DNA of 24,599 nt, from the NCBI GenBank assembly GCA_019594195.1, contig JAFDTP010000022.1, positions 1-24,599 of the forward strand, in the 5' to 3' direction. This document shows positions 1 to 8,027 of the stretch, piece by piece. The translations under genes and the position numbers were made by a program. Each line of letters opens with the position of its first letter. The first letter of the stretch is position 1. This stretch comes from Thermoplasmata archaeon (lineage in GTDB: Archaea > Thermoplasmatota > Thermoplasmata > Halarchaeoplasmatales > Halarchaeoplasmataceae). Below the pieces are notes generated by a model. The model ran no database searches, was not told the origin of the DNA, and saw only the letters and a program-made list of their open reading frames with translations.

Positions 1-466
1 CCGTAGCTATGACTCTGATATCCTTACCTTGGTTCCAGGCATGATTGATGGCTCCCAATGCCATGGAACTGTTGCAGTGTGTGAGAACGATGTCTCCGTC
101 GCTGATCCTTTTACCTCCATATTCTGATATCTTTTCTTTCGCTTTCAATGATCTTTGGATGAATTCCGATGCCCTTTCTCTGATGTCTTGCTTTAACTCT
201 TCAATGTTTTCTTTATCGCTCCCAGTGACATATTCGATGGCGTTATCTAATGAGACCGCTGTAGGTCTAGTTACTCTCAACCTTCTTGCACCCTGATTTA
301 TTTCAGATAACAATTCATCTATTTCATCACCCTCAAAATCATCTACCACCTTCTTAAGAGCCAGAGCTCCTGCTCTAGCGATCTTTGCAGCACCCCGGAT
401 CTCCATACTTTCGATCTTTCTAGATATATCTTCTAGGCTTTCACCCTCTATTCCATCTATCCTCAT
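1..466 (-). CDS. Ribose-1,5-bisphosphate isomerase / eIF2B alpha-beta-delta family protein (5' part, runs off the window)
   Basis: Only the N-terminal ~155 residues lie in the window; the gene continues beyond base 1. The ATG at 464-466 gives a start MRIDGIEGES. Visible family signatures are RGAAKIARAGALAL (about residues 24-37), a TRPTAVSLDNAI segment (66-77) and the ILTHCNS-like loop (VLTHCNSSMAL), whose Cys (about 131) corresponds to the catalytic Cys of archaeal R15P isomerase and of MtnA. In the archaeal family the reaction is ribose-1,5-bisphosphate to ribulose-1,5-bisphosphate in the AMP phosphorylase/type III RuBisCO nucleotide-salvage route. The catalytic Asp lies outside the window, so a true eIF2B-like or methylthioribose-1-phosphate isomerase role cannot be excluded. 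A GGAGG stretch and an AT-rich TTTTATGT element lie upstream, so it probably has its own promoter rather than being read from the downstream-oriented HAD gene. Confidence 0.8.
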   Translation of the reverse strand, partial: MRIDGIEGESLEDISRKIESMEIRGAAKIARAGALALKKVVDDFEGDEIDELLSEINQGARRLRVTRPTAVSLDNAIEYVTGSDKENIEELKQDIRERASEFIQRSLKAKEKISEYGGKRISDGDIVLTHCNSSMALGAINHAWNQGKDIRVIAT

Positions 467-562
467 TATACTATGTAATATACTCCTCCATACATAAAAT
501 CTTTTTGTGAGATATAGCAAAATGGAACCTTCTCAACTCAAAGAAAAATGATAATTATCTGA

Positions 563-1198
563 CTATAATTTTTTCAAGAGCAAAGTCAAGTCTTTTTTCT
601 TGATAACTTTGTCTGCGGCTTTTTTAACTCTTTCATCAGAAGGATTGAAAGCAATACCAAGAGCCGCCTTTTCCAGCATCGGCGAATCAGTATGGCTATT
701 TCCTACAGCTGCCGTATTTTCCTTCTTGATCTCTAACTCTGAGAGGAGTCTTTCCATCGCTTCACCTTTATCTTTCAACCTGACTTCTAACAACCCTTCA
801 CCAGTTAATTTTCCATCTTCTTCTTCTAAGTCGTTAGCCATTATTTTATCAAAGTAGTCGCTTCCGATATATTCGGCTAATGGTTTTAGCCCTCCACTGA
901 TAATCGCTGTTCTGTATTTTTCACTTATTTCCGGTATAGTATCGTAATAGCCGGTGATCAAAGGGATCTCTTTCAAGATATCGAGTACATCATCTTTTGA
1001 GATATCTTCTTTAGCACTCTTCCAAAGCTCTATATCTCTTCTGATGAACTCCATGTCGTCGATCTCGCCATCCTTGTAAGCCTTGTAGGAATCATCGTTG
1101 TCGACATCGAAGTGCTCATGCACCCAAGCCCAAGAGCTGATAACATCGACTAAAACACCGTCCATATCAAAAATTACGAGTTCGATCTTTTCATCCAT
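563..1198 (-). CDS. HAD-superfamily phosphatase, phosphoserine-phosphatase-like
   Basis: This is a 211-residue cytoplasmic hydrolase. Motif I is FDMDGVLVD, with nucleophile Asp11 and Asp13. Motif II is AIISGGLKPLAEYIG, matching the Ser-Gly-Gly of the SerB-like IB subclass. Motif IV is VGNSHTDSPMLEKA, carrying the metal-binding acidic residue. The alpha-helical cap sits between motifs I and II, as in phosphoserine phosphatases, so small phosphomonoesters are the likely substrates. The exact substrate cannot be read: motif IV has Asn-Ser-His where SerB has Gly-Asp-Gly-Ala-Asn-Asp, which argues against a plain SerB. The gene starts 5 bp after the stop of the coiled-coil gene 1204-3096, with a GAGAGGA ribosome site, so the two are probably co-transcribed. 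Confidence 0.85.
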   Translation of the reverse strand: MDEKIELVIFDMDGVLVDVISSWAWVHEHFDVDNDDSYKAYKDGEIDDMEFIRRDIELWKSAKEDISKDDVLDILKEIPLITGYYDTIPEISEKYRTAIISGGLKPLAEYIGSDYFDKIMANDLEEEDGKLTGEGLLEVRLKDKGEAMERLLSELEIKKENTAAVGNSHTDSPMLEKAALGIAFNPSDERVKKAADKVIKKKDLTLLLKKL

Positions 1199-1203
1199 AT
1201 CTA

Positions 1204-3096
1204 TTAAATCCTCTCTATCTCTCGCTTGTATTTTTTGAGTGCGTCAAAGCACTCACCGATCCTTTTATCTTTTTTAGCACGGTTTGCCTCTTTTAGATAA
1301 CCTATTGTTTCCTTTATATCGATTGTTCCATCATCTGCATTTCTCAATTTTTTCTTAGCATTTTTTATTTCGCCTTGTAGAAACTTTACCAATTTTTGCT
1401 GTAATTGTCTTTCGCAGTAGTTGATGTTCTTTTCAGCCTCACCGCATCTTATCGCAGCGATATTCTCCTCGGCCTTCTCGAATGTTTTTTTGACTTCCTC
1501 TATCTCAAAATCTATCGTTTCGGCATCATCGATTATCTTATCCAGCCTTTCTATGTCGTCCGTTAGTTTTTCTTTTTGTTTCTGTAACTCTTCCATCCGA
1601 TCTTTTTTCTCCTGTATCAGGTTCAAAGCTCTTTCGAAGTCGTGATCATCTATAAGATCTTCAACTTCTTCTTCCGAAAATTCTTCCACAAAAAGGGTCT
1701 CATCGAATTCATCTCTCAATCCATCGATCTTCGCTCTGATCTTTTCTTCGAATTCCTCGACATATGAATCTTTGAGATCATCTAATTTTGAGATGCCGTC
1801 TTCATATTCTTCTTTTTCCCTGAGTTCTAGGGCATCATCTAACAAACCTTCATCGATCTCAAGCTCGAATCCCTGGGCACTTTCCAAAAGAGATCTAGCT
1901 TCAGATATCTTTTCATCGATCTCTTCTTCCTGCATTTTTTTCTTCTCTTCCTCTTTTTTTTCCTGTTTCTCGAGCTTCTCCTCCAATGATGGTATCAGTC
2001 CATCTGCCATGTTTTTAGCTTCGTAGATCTCACCCATCTCGATTTTTTCTATCAGATCATCTACTTTATGGGAAGATTCAGAAACGTACTCTTCAATCTC
2101 TAATCTTTCGATAATGTCCATCGCTTTGACTATCTTTTCTGAAACATTAGAAATGATGCTGACTGACTCCATAGTGCTCATCGTTTTATGAACTGCTTCG
2201 GCCATCTCGCCTTCAGACTTTGCTGCCTTTGCATCTTCTAGTCTCTCCTTGATATCTTTGATATCGATATCCGCTTCTATACCTGATATCTTGCTTTCTA
2301 TCTCTTCGTTCTTTTCCTCTAAAAATTCATCTAACCATCCTTGATCAACCTGATCTTCAATATGTTTTTCGAAGTTTTCCTCGATCTCCTTTGCCTTTTT
2401 CAACGCGATCTGAAATTCACCGATCTCACATCCTTTGTACACTTTACTCAAACTATCTTCTAATTCAGATATATCGGTATCTTCCGAAGCAACATCAAGG
2501 AGATGTTCCATCTTATCTGTATATCTGCTGATCTTTTCAGCATAATCAAGTTGATCCTCTATCTTTACAGACAATTCTTCACACCTTTCCCTTTCCCCTT
2601 CTTCTGCCGAGTTCTTGTATTCTTCTATATCGCTTTTCGGATATCTCATGTCCAATCCTAAACGCTCAAAACGGCCGACGCGTTTTTCAAATGATTTTAG
2701 TTCGTTTTCTATATCTAACTCTATCGAAGAAGTTTCTTCCTCACTTTCCTCTTCTTCGACTTCGAATATGGCCCCACAGTTCGGGCATTCTGCGTCGTCT
2801 TCCCCCACCTCGCTTTCGCATATCGGGCACGCGAAAGTAACTATCTCTTCAACATCTTCTTCGGACTGTTCACCTTCAAACTCGATTTCTTTTATAGCTT
2901 CGATCAATTCTTCGTCCTCACCTTCCTCGATGATCATTTCTTTGACTTTTTCTATAGATCTTTTAGGTATTTCGCTATTCAAGTCGACATCGACATCGAA
3001 AAGATCAATGAAAACACCGCATTCAGGACATTCTTCAATTTGTTTAGATAGATCTGACTCACACACTGGACAGGTCTCCGGGGAGTTTTGGTCCAC
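1204..3096 (-). CDS. Acidic double zinc-ribbon, long coiled-coil protein (unknown function)
   Basis: This is a 630-residue, very Glu/Lys-rich protein. It begins with a GTG codon at 3094-3096, preceded by AGAGGTG at proper spacing, with a TATA-like TTTATATC further upstream. Two zinc ribbons stand at the N-terminus: Cys9/12/23/26 and Cys90/93/104/107, both CPxC...CPxCG types, separated by an acidic stretch. From about residue 120 to the end the protein is almost entirely predicted helix with repeating hydrophobic heptads (for example ERFERLGLDM, KKAKEIEENFEKHIE), interrupted by a Lys/Glu block near 375-390. No signal peptide or membrane segment is visible. The family is not recognised. Comparable zinc-ribbon plus coiled-coil proteins are common in euryarchaea and are generally uncharacterised. 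Its organisation suggests a scaffold or an SMC-like filament partner, but that is inference. It heads a likely two-gene operon with the HAD phosphatase. Confidence 0.75.
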   Translation of the reverse strand: MDQNSPETCPVCESDLSKQIEECPECGVFIDLFDVDVDLNSEIPKRSIEKVKEMIIEEGEDEELIEAIKEIEFEGEQSEEDVEEIVTFACPICESEVGEDDAECPNCGAIFEVEEEESEEETSSIELDIENELKSFEKRVGRFERLGLDMRYPKSDIEEYKNSAEEGERERCEELSVKIEDQLDYAEKISRYTDKMEHLLDVASEDTDISELEDSLSKVYKGCEIGEFQIALKKAKEIEENFEKHIEDQVDQGWLDEFLEEKNEEIESKISGIEADIDIKDIKERLEDAKAAKSEGEMAEAVHKTMSTMESVSIISNVSEKIVKAMDIIERLEIEEYVSESSHKVDDLIEKIEMGEIYEAKNMADGLIPSLEEKLEKQEKKEEEKKKMQEEEIDEKISEARSLLESAQGFELEIDEGLLDDALELREKEEYEDGISKLDDLKDSYVEEFEEKIRAKIDGLRDEFDETLFVEEFSEEEVEDLIDDHDFERALNLIQEKKDRMEELQKQKEKLTDDIERLDKIIDDAETIDFEIEEVKKTFEKAEENIAAIRCGEAEKNINYCERQLQQKLVKFLQGEIKNAKKKLRNADDGTIDIKETIGYLKEANRAKKDKRIGECFDALKKYKREIERI

Positions 3097-3197
3097 TTAG
3101 AAGCACCTCTGTAAACCATTTACCTTCTAGCGGGATATAAATGTTTTACGTCCTAATACTATCTAATATCCTCATCGGTGATCTTCTCATAAGTTGC

Positions 3198-3878
3198 TTA
3201 GAACCGCATCAATATCTGGACCAAATGAAACAATATCAGCGAAGTAAATATACCGTTCAGGGCCATACCGAGTCCACTCACTGCTCCGCTCAATTCATCC
3301 TCTTTGATTATTTGAGCAGTTCCTAATCCGTGAGACGTAACACCCATCGACAACCCTCTAGCGACCTTATCCTCTATACCAAAAAGATCGAGTAAAGGGA
3401 TACCCATCGAATTCCCTAGTATGCCCGTAATTATCACCAGTATCGCTGTAAGAGAAGGTATCCCTCCTATCTGTTCACTGACTCCTATTGCTATGGGTGT
3501 TGTCACGCTTTTAGGTGAAATGCTCAATAACAGATCAGTACTACCTCCTAATACATAAACGATGAAGAAGGCGCTGAGTATCGCGATCAGTCCTCCAGAT
3601 ATGACTCCTGAAGATATCTGAATGGAGTATGCTTTTATAACCTTTCTTTTTCTGTAAAGAGGTATTGCTAAACTGACGACCGCAGGTCCTAGAAGAAAAC
3701 TCAAGATCCTACCGCTTTCCATGTAGGTCTCATAACCTATGTTTCCAAAGTATAGTACAGAGATGATAGAGATGATAGATAGCAATACTGGATTTAAGTA
3801 AAATTTTGGTTTCATTTCGTAAATTTTTCCAAAGACAAAATAGATCGATATCGTAAGAAATATTCCCAAGGGATTCAT
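3198..3878 (-). CDS. lrgB: LrgB/CidB-family membrane protein
   Basis: This is a 226-residue polytopic membrane protein with about six hydrophobic segments. LrgB hallmarks include LLGPAVVSLAIPLYR (about residues 62-76) and the SPKSVTTPIAI segment (about 120-130) that typifies the family. The length matches bacterial LrgB/CidB (about 230). The start codon overlaps the stop of the preceding lrgA-like gene in an ATGA arrangement at 3875-3878. A strong GGAGGTG ribosome site lies inside the end of lrgA, so the two are translationally coupled. In bacteria the pair modulates murein hydrolase export/cell death and, in plants and some bacteria, glycolate or pyruvate transport. An archaeon has no murein, so transport of a small organic acid is the more sensible guess here. 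Confidence 0.88.
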   Translation of the reverse strand: MNPLGIFLTISIYFVFGKIYEMKPKFYLNPVLLSIISIISVLYFGNIGYETYMESGRILSFLLGPAVVSLAIPLYRKRKVIKAYSIQISSGVISGGLIAILSAFFIVYVLGGSTDLLLSISPKSVTTPIAIGVSEQIGGIPSLTAILVIITGILGNSMGIPLLDLFGIEDKVARGLSMGVTSHGLGTAQIIKEDELSGAVSGLGMALNGIFTSLILFHLVQILMRF

Positions 3879-4204
3879 CTAAGCACCTCCACGATTTTGG
3901 CGGTCGAAACTATAGTGATGATAAAGCTGAGTACGAGTCCTGCAGTGATCGCTAGCACTTCTTCTCTTATGAGTCCGAAATAGAGCATTATGCCTACGCC
4001 AGGCGGGATGAACATTATACTCAAATTATCTACGAAAAAACTTGCTTCATCCTCCACATCATTTATGTCAACGACACCGCTCAAAAGAGCGAACACCAAA
4101 AAGATCATACCCAGGACGTTCCCGGGGATTGGTAGATTGCTAATCTCTGCTGCAATCTCCCCTAAAAAATAGAAACCAAATATTATCGTGAGGCCTTTGT
4201 ACAT
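3875..4204 (-). CDS. lrgA: LrgA/CidA-family holin-like membrane protein
   Basis: This is a 109-residue protein with four hydrophobic segments, as in the LrgA/CidA family (usually 110-150 residues). Recognisable elements are LPIPGNVLGMIFLVFALLSG (residues 24-43, the small-residue PGxxxGM motif) and the FIPPGVGIMLYFGLI segment (65-79), which corresponds to the family's FvPagvGim. It precedes lrgB with a 4-bp overlap, the usual gene order. The upstream region 4205-4260 is AT-rich with a weak TATA-like element. The intergenic stretch 4205-4403 otherwise shows only AT-rich DNA with no supportable gene. Confidence 0.88.
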   Translation of the reverse strand: MYKGLTIIFGFYFLGEIAAEISNLPIPGNVLGMIFLVFALLSGVVDINDVEDEASFFVDNLSIMFIPPGVGIMLYFGLIREEVLAITAGLVLSFIITIVSTAKIVEVLR

Positions 4205-4403
4205 TTTACCAAGCCATTAGGTCTAGAAAGAGAAAGCAAGAATTAATCTTTTCGTTTTTTGGTAAAATTTAGTCCCTGCGAGCGAACTCGGCATTTGAGG
4301 AAATAATCGAGATAGTCATAAGATAGTAAAAAAATAATTAAAAAAGAAAAAAGAGGTTTACCTTGTAGTTCACGACCAAATCATCAGACTTGCCGCGAAC
4401 TCA

Positions 4404-4970
4404 TCAGAAAGGTTCTTCCTCTGAACCTGCTTCCCATTCTTCTTCCTGCTGTGGTTCCTCTTCCCTTCCTTCCTGCTGTCCAGGAGGTGGTGTTTGAGGT
4501 TGGGGTGCTGCTTGCTGCTGTTGTTGGAAAGATTCTTCTAGAACGATCTTTTCATGACCTGCTACGGTTCTAGCCAACTGCAGCAAGAAATACAGGTTCA
4601 CGATAGGTATTATCGCGATTATGAACCACTTCGCCGTAGATTCCTTTTTCTCTGAATGATCCATAGCTTCATATTTACCTGATATTATCTTTTCGTGACC
4701 TGAAACCATCTCAGCCCCTTTATATAGAACGTATAGGTTCACGATGGGGATCAATGCCAAGATAAATAACTTCACCGTGGATCCCTTCTCATTCTTGTGA
4801 CCTATAGCTTCGTATTGCCCGACTACGACTTTTTCGTGTCCTGATATGGCTTCAGCATATTTCCAGAGAAAATACAGGTTCACGATAGGTATTATCGCTA
4901 TCAATATCCACTTTAAAGTGGACTCCTTTTTATTTTTATGACTGATTTGTTCTATTGGCAATTTTTTCAC
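4404..4970 (-). CDS. Membrane protein built of three tandem 47-residue repeats, with a Gln/Pro/Glu-rich tail
   Basis: The start is uncertain. The frame is open from TTG codons at 4980-4982 and 4971-4973. A clear TATA box (ATTATATAA, about 4994-5002) lies about 26-28 nt before the GTG at 4968-4970, favouring a leaderless start there (188 residues; 192 if the first TTG is used). Numbering from that first TTG, residues 13-59, 60-106 and 107-151 are three copies of one module. Each has a His-Lys/Ser-rich entry, KEST-like linker, a single hydrophobic helix containing IPIVNLYFL or close variants, then a conserved GHEK. The last ~40 residues are QQQQQ, proline-rich and then acidic, with no hydrophobic segment. 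Three one-helix modules give three membrane passes, so the tail and the N-terminus should face opposite sides. I do not recognise the family; the repeats may form an oligomer-like bundle within one chain. Confidence 0.7.
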   Translation of the reverse strand: MKKLPIEQISHKNKKESTLKWILIAIIPIVNLYFLWKYAEAISGHEKVVVGQYEAIGHKNEKGSTVKLFILALIPIVNLYVLYKGAEMVSGHEKIISGKYEAMDHSEKKESTAKWFIIAIIPIVNLYFLLQLARTVAGHEKIVLEESFQQQQQAAPQPQTPPPGQQEGREEEPQQEEEWEAGSEEEPF

Positions 4971-5123
4971 CAATAATAACAATGCAGAGAAGTTTATATA
5001 ATTTTCGAAATTACAATCTGCCAGAAATAACTAATTTTTTTCGTAATTTTTTATCGATATTTAGCTGTCTGATTCAATCTATCGGCCTGCTAAAACCACA
5101 ATCCTCTGTTTTATCATCAACAA

Positions 5124-5705
5124 CTACTGTTCTCTCACACTCTTCTTCGCGTGAAGTATGTACTGGAAAAAATTGATCTTTTCGATTTTCACTTCAAAAC
5201 CATTCCGGAGAAAAACATCTGCAAACCTTTCTTTTTTATAAAATCTCGAAGATTCACCTAGCAGCCGTTCCCCGATCTCTATCATCCTTGTCAAAGGATG
5301 GTTCGCTTCCAGTTCCAAGATCACAACTTCTCCATCACTCCTCACGACTCTCAACATCTCGTCGAGACTTTCTCCTTTGTATTCGAAATGATGAAAAGCG
5401 TCGATACATAAAACTAGATCGAATGTATCAGGATCGAAGGGTAAATCCGATGCATCACCCAATATCACATCTATACCTGGATCGACTTCGATGAGCATCC
5501 TCTTCGATCTGTCCAAAACATATCCTTCGATATCCTCTTCGCTCATAAACAATTTATCGATAAATCGGCCGGTACCCCCGCCTATATCGAGTATCCTATC
5601 TTCTCTTTTCAATTCCGCCTTTTCGAATACATATTTTTCTAGGTCAGGAATAAATATCTCGGACATCCGATCATAAACAGGGGCTATCCAATCGAAGATT
5701 TCCAT
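5124..5705 (-). CDS. Class I SAM-dependent methyltransferase (UbiE/MenG-like fold)
   Basis: This is a 193-residue Rossmann-fold methyltransferase. Motif I is ILDIGGGTGRFIDKL (about residues 39-53), the acidic end of strand 2 is VLDRSKRML, motif II/III is GDASDLPFDPDTFDLVLCID (84-103), and the post-motif is LRVVRSDGEVVILE. The N-terminal IFDWIAPVYDRMSEIF stretch is typical of the UbiE/MenG type, but many small archaeal methyltransferases share it. The substrate cannot be inferred: no quinone or cofactor genes are adjacent. The gene appears monocistronic. A GTGAC ribosome-site-like stretch precedes the ATG. The 4983-5123 gap downstream holds no gene I can support. Confidence 0.85.
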   Translation of the reverse strand: MEIFDWIAPVYDRMSEIFIPDLEKYVFEKAELKREDRILDIGGGTGRFIDKLFMSEEDIEGYVLDRSKRMLIEVDPGIDVILGDASDLPFDPDTFDLVLCIDAFHHFEYKGESLDEMLRVVRSDGEVVILELEANHPLTRMIEIGERLLGESSRFYKKERFADVFLRNGFEVKIEKINFFQYILHAKKSVREQ

Positions 5706-5776
5706 ATCCCGTCACTTTAAACATCATCTAAGCCCTCGACTAAAATCATCTTTTCGGTCCTCTCCGGAACAAAGCA

Positions 5777-5786
5777 TTTAATAATA
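5777..5786 (+). promoter_or_regulatory. TATA box of sucD, leaderless start
   Basis: TTTAATAATA is centred 25-26 nt before the sucD ATG at 5807, and no Shine-Dalgarno sequence lies between. Transcription would start at or next to the A of the ATG, as in leaderless archaeal mRNAs. Confidence 0.55.
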
Positions 5787-5806
5787 TCTACATAATCACC
5801 GAAAAC

Positions 5807-6676
5807 ATGGGAATATTAGTAGATGAAGATACGGAAGTGATCGTTCAGGGTATAACCGGTCAGCAGGGCATTTTTCACAGCGAGTATATGAAAGAATACG
5901 GTACGAACATCGTGGCGGGAGTGACGCCTGGAAAAGGCGGTAAAGAAGTCAAAGGTATTCCCGTCTTCAATACCGTCGAAAGAGCCAAAGAAGAAGTGGG
6001 AGGAAACACTTCTATCATATTCGTTCCCGCACCGTTCGCTAAGGACGCTGCATTCGAAGCTATAGAGGCCGGTATGGATCCTGTCGTTATAATAACCGAG
6101 AGCATCCCAGTACAGGATTCGGCAAAAATAATGCGGCTCGCCGAGATGCACGATACTACGATAATAGGACCCAACACACCTGGTATTATCTCTCCTGGAA
6201 AAAGCAAAGTCGGCATAATGCCGAATCATATATTTGAGCAAGGTAACATCGGTCTTGTTTCGAGGAGTGGGACACTCACCTATGAGATAGTAAACACAAT
6301 AACTGCAAAAGGTTACGGACAATCTACCGCTTTCGGTCTTGGAGGCGATCCTATAGTAGGTCTTGATTTCATAGATGCTTTGGAATTTTACGAAGAAGAT
6401 CCTGAGACCGATGCGGTGATAATGATAGGTGAGATAGGCGGTAGCGCTGAAGAAAAAGCTTCTAGATACATCAAGAAAGGATACGATAAGCCCGTTGTTG
6501 CTTACATCGCAGGAAGGACCGCACCAGAAGGCAAACGTATGGGTCACGCCGGAGCTATAGTTTCCGAAGGAGGTACCGGGACTGCAGAATCGAAGATCGA
6601 GTCACTTGAAGACGCTGGTGTCTCCGTTGCAAGGATGCCGACTGAGATCGGAAAGATACTAGATGAGAAGCTTTGA
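5807..6676 (+). CDS. sucD: Succinate-CoA ligase, alpha subunit
   Basis: This is a 289-residue alpha subunit that binds CoA and carries the phosphohistidine in succinyl-CoA + ADP + Pi = succinate + ATP + CoA. The CoA-binding Rossmann domain includes VIVQGITGQQGIFH (residues 11-24). GPNTPGIISPGKSKVGIMP (121-139) and VSRSGTLTYE (151-160) are family-defining. The phosphohistidine is His247 in the MGHAGAIVS motif. Length equals bacterial and archaeal SucD (about 288-290). Unusually, sucC is not adjacent; it lies about 14.7 kb away at 21399-22496 on the same strand. sucD has its own TATA box and appears monocistronic. It converges on the Sir2 gene with 21 bp between stops. Confidence 0.97.
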   Translation: MGILVDEDTEVIVQGITGQQGIFHSEYMKEYGTNIVAGVTPGKGGKEVKGIPVFNTVERAKEEVGGNTSIIFVPAPFAKDAAFEAIEAGMDPVVIITESIPVQDSAKIMRLAEMHDTTIIGPNTPGIISPGKSKVGIMPNHIFEQGNIGLVSRSGTLTYEIVNTITAKGYGQSTAFGLGGDPIVGLDFIDALEFYEEDPETDAVIMIGEIGGSAEEKASRYIKKGYDKPVVAYIAGRTAPEGKRMGHAGAIVSEGGTGTAESKIESLEDAGVSVARMPTEIGKILDEKL

Positions 6677-6697
6677 TAAAAGGCGATCTAAACCCCC

Positions 6698-7423
6698 TCA
6701 AAAATCATTTACTATCTCCGGTAATTTTTCCCCTATCTTTCCTTTTACGAAGTGGTCTGATACCTCATCGGTCAAAGATGTCCTTTTTAGATTTATTTCC
6801 ACGATGACAGCCCCTGACCTCTTAGCTTTTACCGGGATGGATGCTGCGGGCTGAACTACTGCTGAAGTCCCCAATGAAAACAAAAGATCGCAGTATTTAG
6901 CTTCCCTCCAAGCTTGCCGTAATGCTTCATGGGGCAGTGCTTCTCCGAAGAGCACCACATCGGGTTTCAATATATCTCCGCAGTCGCACAGAGGCATGTC
7001 TCCTTTTTTGATCTCATCTACAAATTTTACTGTTTTTTGTTCGCTCCCACAACTCGGACAGACCAATCTATCTAAGGTGCCGTGCAGTTCCAATACTTTG
7101 TCGCTCCCTGCCTTTTGATGGAGTCCGTCGATATTCTGGGTGATCACCGTAGACAGCCCGTGTTCCTCCATATCGACGAGTGCATGATGTCCTCGATGGG
7201 GTTCACTGCCAAAACACTCTTCGATCTGCAGCTTGAACAACTCCCAACATCTCTTTGGGTTTTCTTCAAAAGCCCTAGAGCTTGCTACTTCTTCAGGATC
7301 GAAATCTTCCCAGATGCCGTTTTCTCCTCTGAATGGAGCGATCCCGCTCTCTACGGACATACCCGCTCCTGTGAATGCAGTGATCTTATCCGCATCTTCA
7401 ACAGCTTTTACTATATCATCCAT
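6698..7423 (-). CDS. Sir2-family NAD-dependent protein deacylase
   Basis: This is a 241-residue complete sirtuin. Motifs in order: FTGAGMSVESGI (residues 17-28) and FRGENGIW (31-38) for NAD binding; TQNIDGLHQKAG (95-106); catalytic His114 in ELHGT; zinc Cys122/125 and Cys146/148 (CxxC and CxC, the spacing also seen in other archaeal sirtuins); DVVLFGE (155-161); SLGTSAVVQPAA (173-184). It removes acyl groups from lysines, releasing nicotinamide and O-acyl-ADP-ribose; archaeal targets include the chromatin protein Alba. The gene starts 19 bp after the fumarase beta stop on the same strand and has no clear promoter of its own, so it is probably the last gene of a fumA-fumB-sir2 operon. That ties it to central metabolism by position only. 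Confidence 0.95.
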   Translation of the reverse strand: MDDIVKAVEDADKITAFTGAGMSVESGIAPFRGENGIWEDFDPEEVASSRAFEENPKRCWELFKLQIEECFGSEPHRGHHALVDMEEHGLSTVITQNIDGLHQKAGSDKVLELHGTLDRLVCPSCGSEQKTVKFVDEIKKGDMPLCDCGDILKPDVVLFGEALPHEALRQAWREAKYCDLLFSLGTSAVVQPAASIPVKAKRSGAVIVEINLKRTSLTDEVSDHFVKGKIGEKLPEIVNDF

Positions 7424-7442
7424 AAAAATAAAGGAAAGAGGT

Positions 7443-8027
7443 TTAAAGTTCAGATTTAACTCTTTCTAGGTTCTTGGAGACCTCGTCGGCCACATCCTCG
7501 TGTATACTGTTCCCTGCGGAGTCCATAGTAACAAGGAATGGACCTGCCTTTTCGACTCTGAACATCCAGAAAGCTTCTGGTATCCCTAGATCCTCAAGAT
7601 AATACACGTCTTCGACCTCTTCTATGGCGTTGGCCATAAGGGCGCCCGCACCACCAGTGTATTGGCAGTAAACGGCACCGTGTTTTTCCAGTGCTTTCAA
7701 GGTCCTATCTGCCATACCGCCCTTCCCGATGATTATCTTGGTGCCAAATTTTTCGATGAATTCGTCTTCAAATATCTCCATCCTGATGCTGGTCGTAGGG
7801 CCGGCGGAAACTACTTTCCATTCACCGTCTTCTTTGTGTATCGCGGGTCCGCAATGGAACATGGCGTATTTTGATGGATCGAAGGGCACCTCCTCTTTGT
7901 CCATCTCCAAAAGCTTCTCATGAGCTGCGTCTCTCGCGGTAAAGATAGTTCCTGTTATGTAGAAAGCGTCCCCGACGCGCAGTTCCTTCACTTCTTCCGG
8001 ATCGATAGGTGTTTCAAGAACTTTCAT
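7443..8027 (-). CDS. fumB: Class I fumarate hydratase, beta subunit
   Basis: This is a 194-residue beta (C-terminal) subunit of the two-subunit [4Fe-4S] fumarase/L-tartrate dehydratase family. Recognisable are LRVGDAFYITGTIFTARDAAH (residues 16-36, conserved GTIFTARDAAH), FHCGPAI (about 58-64), VVSAGPTTSIRME, IIGKGGM and the YTGGAGALMA stretch. It combines with the alpha subunit to interconvert fumarate and malate. The ATG overlaps the alpha-subunit stop (8024-8027), and a GGTGAT ribosome site lies just upstream, showing coupled translation. A tartrate-dehydratase activity cannot be ruled out from sequence alone, but the succinyl-CoA ligase gene next door fits fumarase. Confidence 0.95.
   Translation of the reverse strand: MKVLETPIDPEEVKELRVGDAFYITGTIFTARDAAHEKLLEMDKEEVPFDPSKYAMFHCGPAIHKEDGEWKVVSAGPTTSIRMEIFEDEFIEKFGTKIIIGKGGMADRTLKALEKHGAVYCQYTGGAGALMANAIEEVEDVYYLEDLGIPEAFWMFRVEKAGPFLVTMDSAGNSIHEDVADEVSKNLERVKSEL

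Noticed and set aside
5816..6547. Long open frame on the strand opposite sucD
   Set aside because: Its product has low-complexity, aromatic-rich composition with no motif, and sucD is certain by its motifs; it is a codon-bias shadow.
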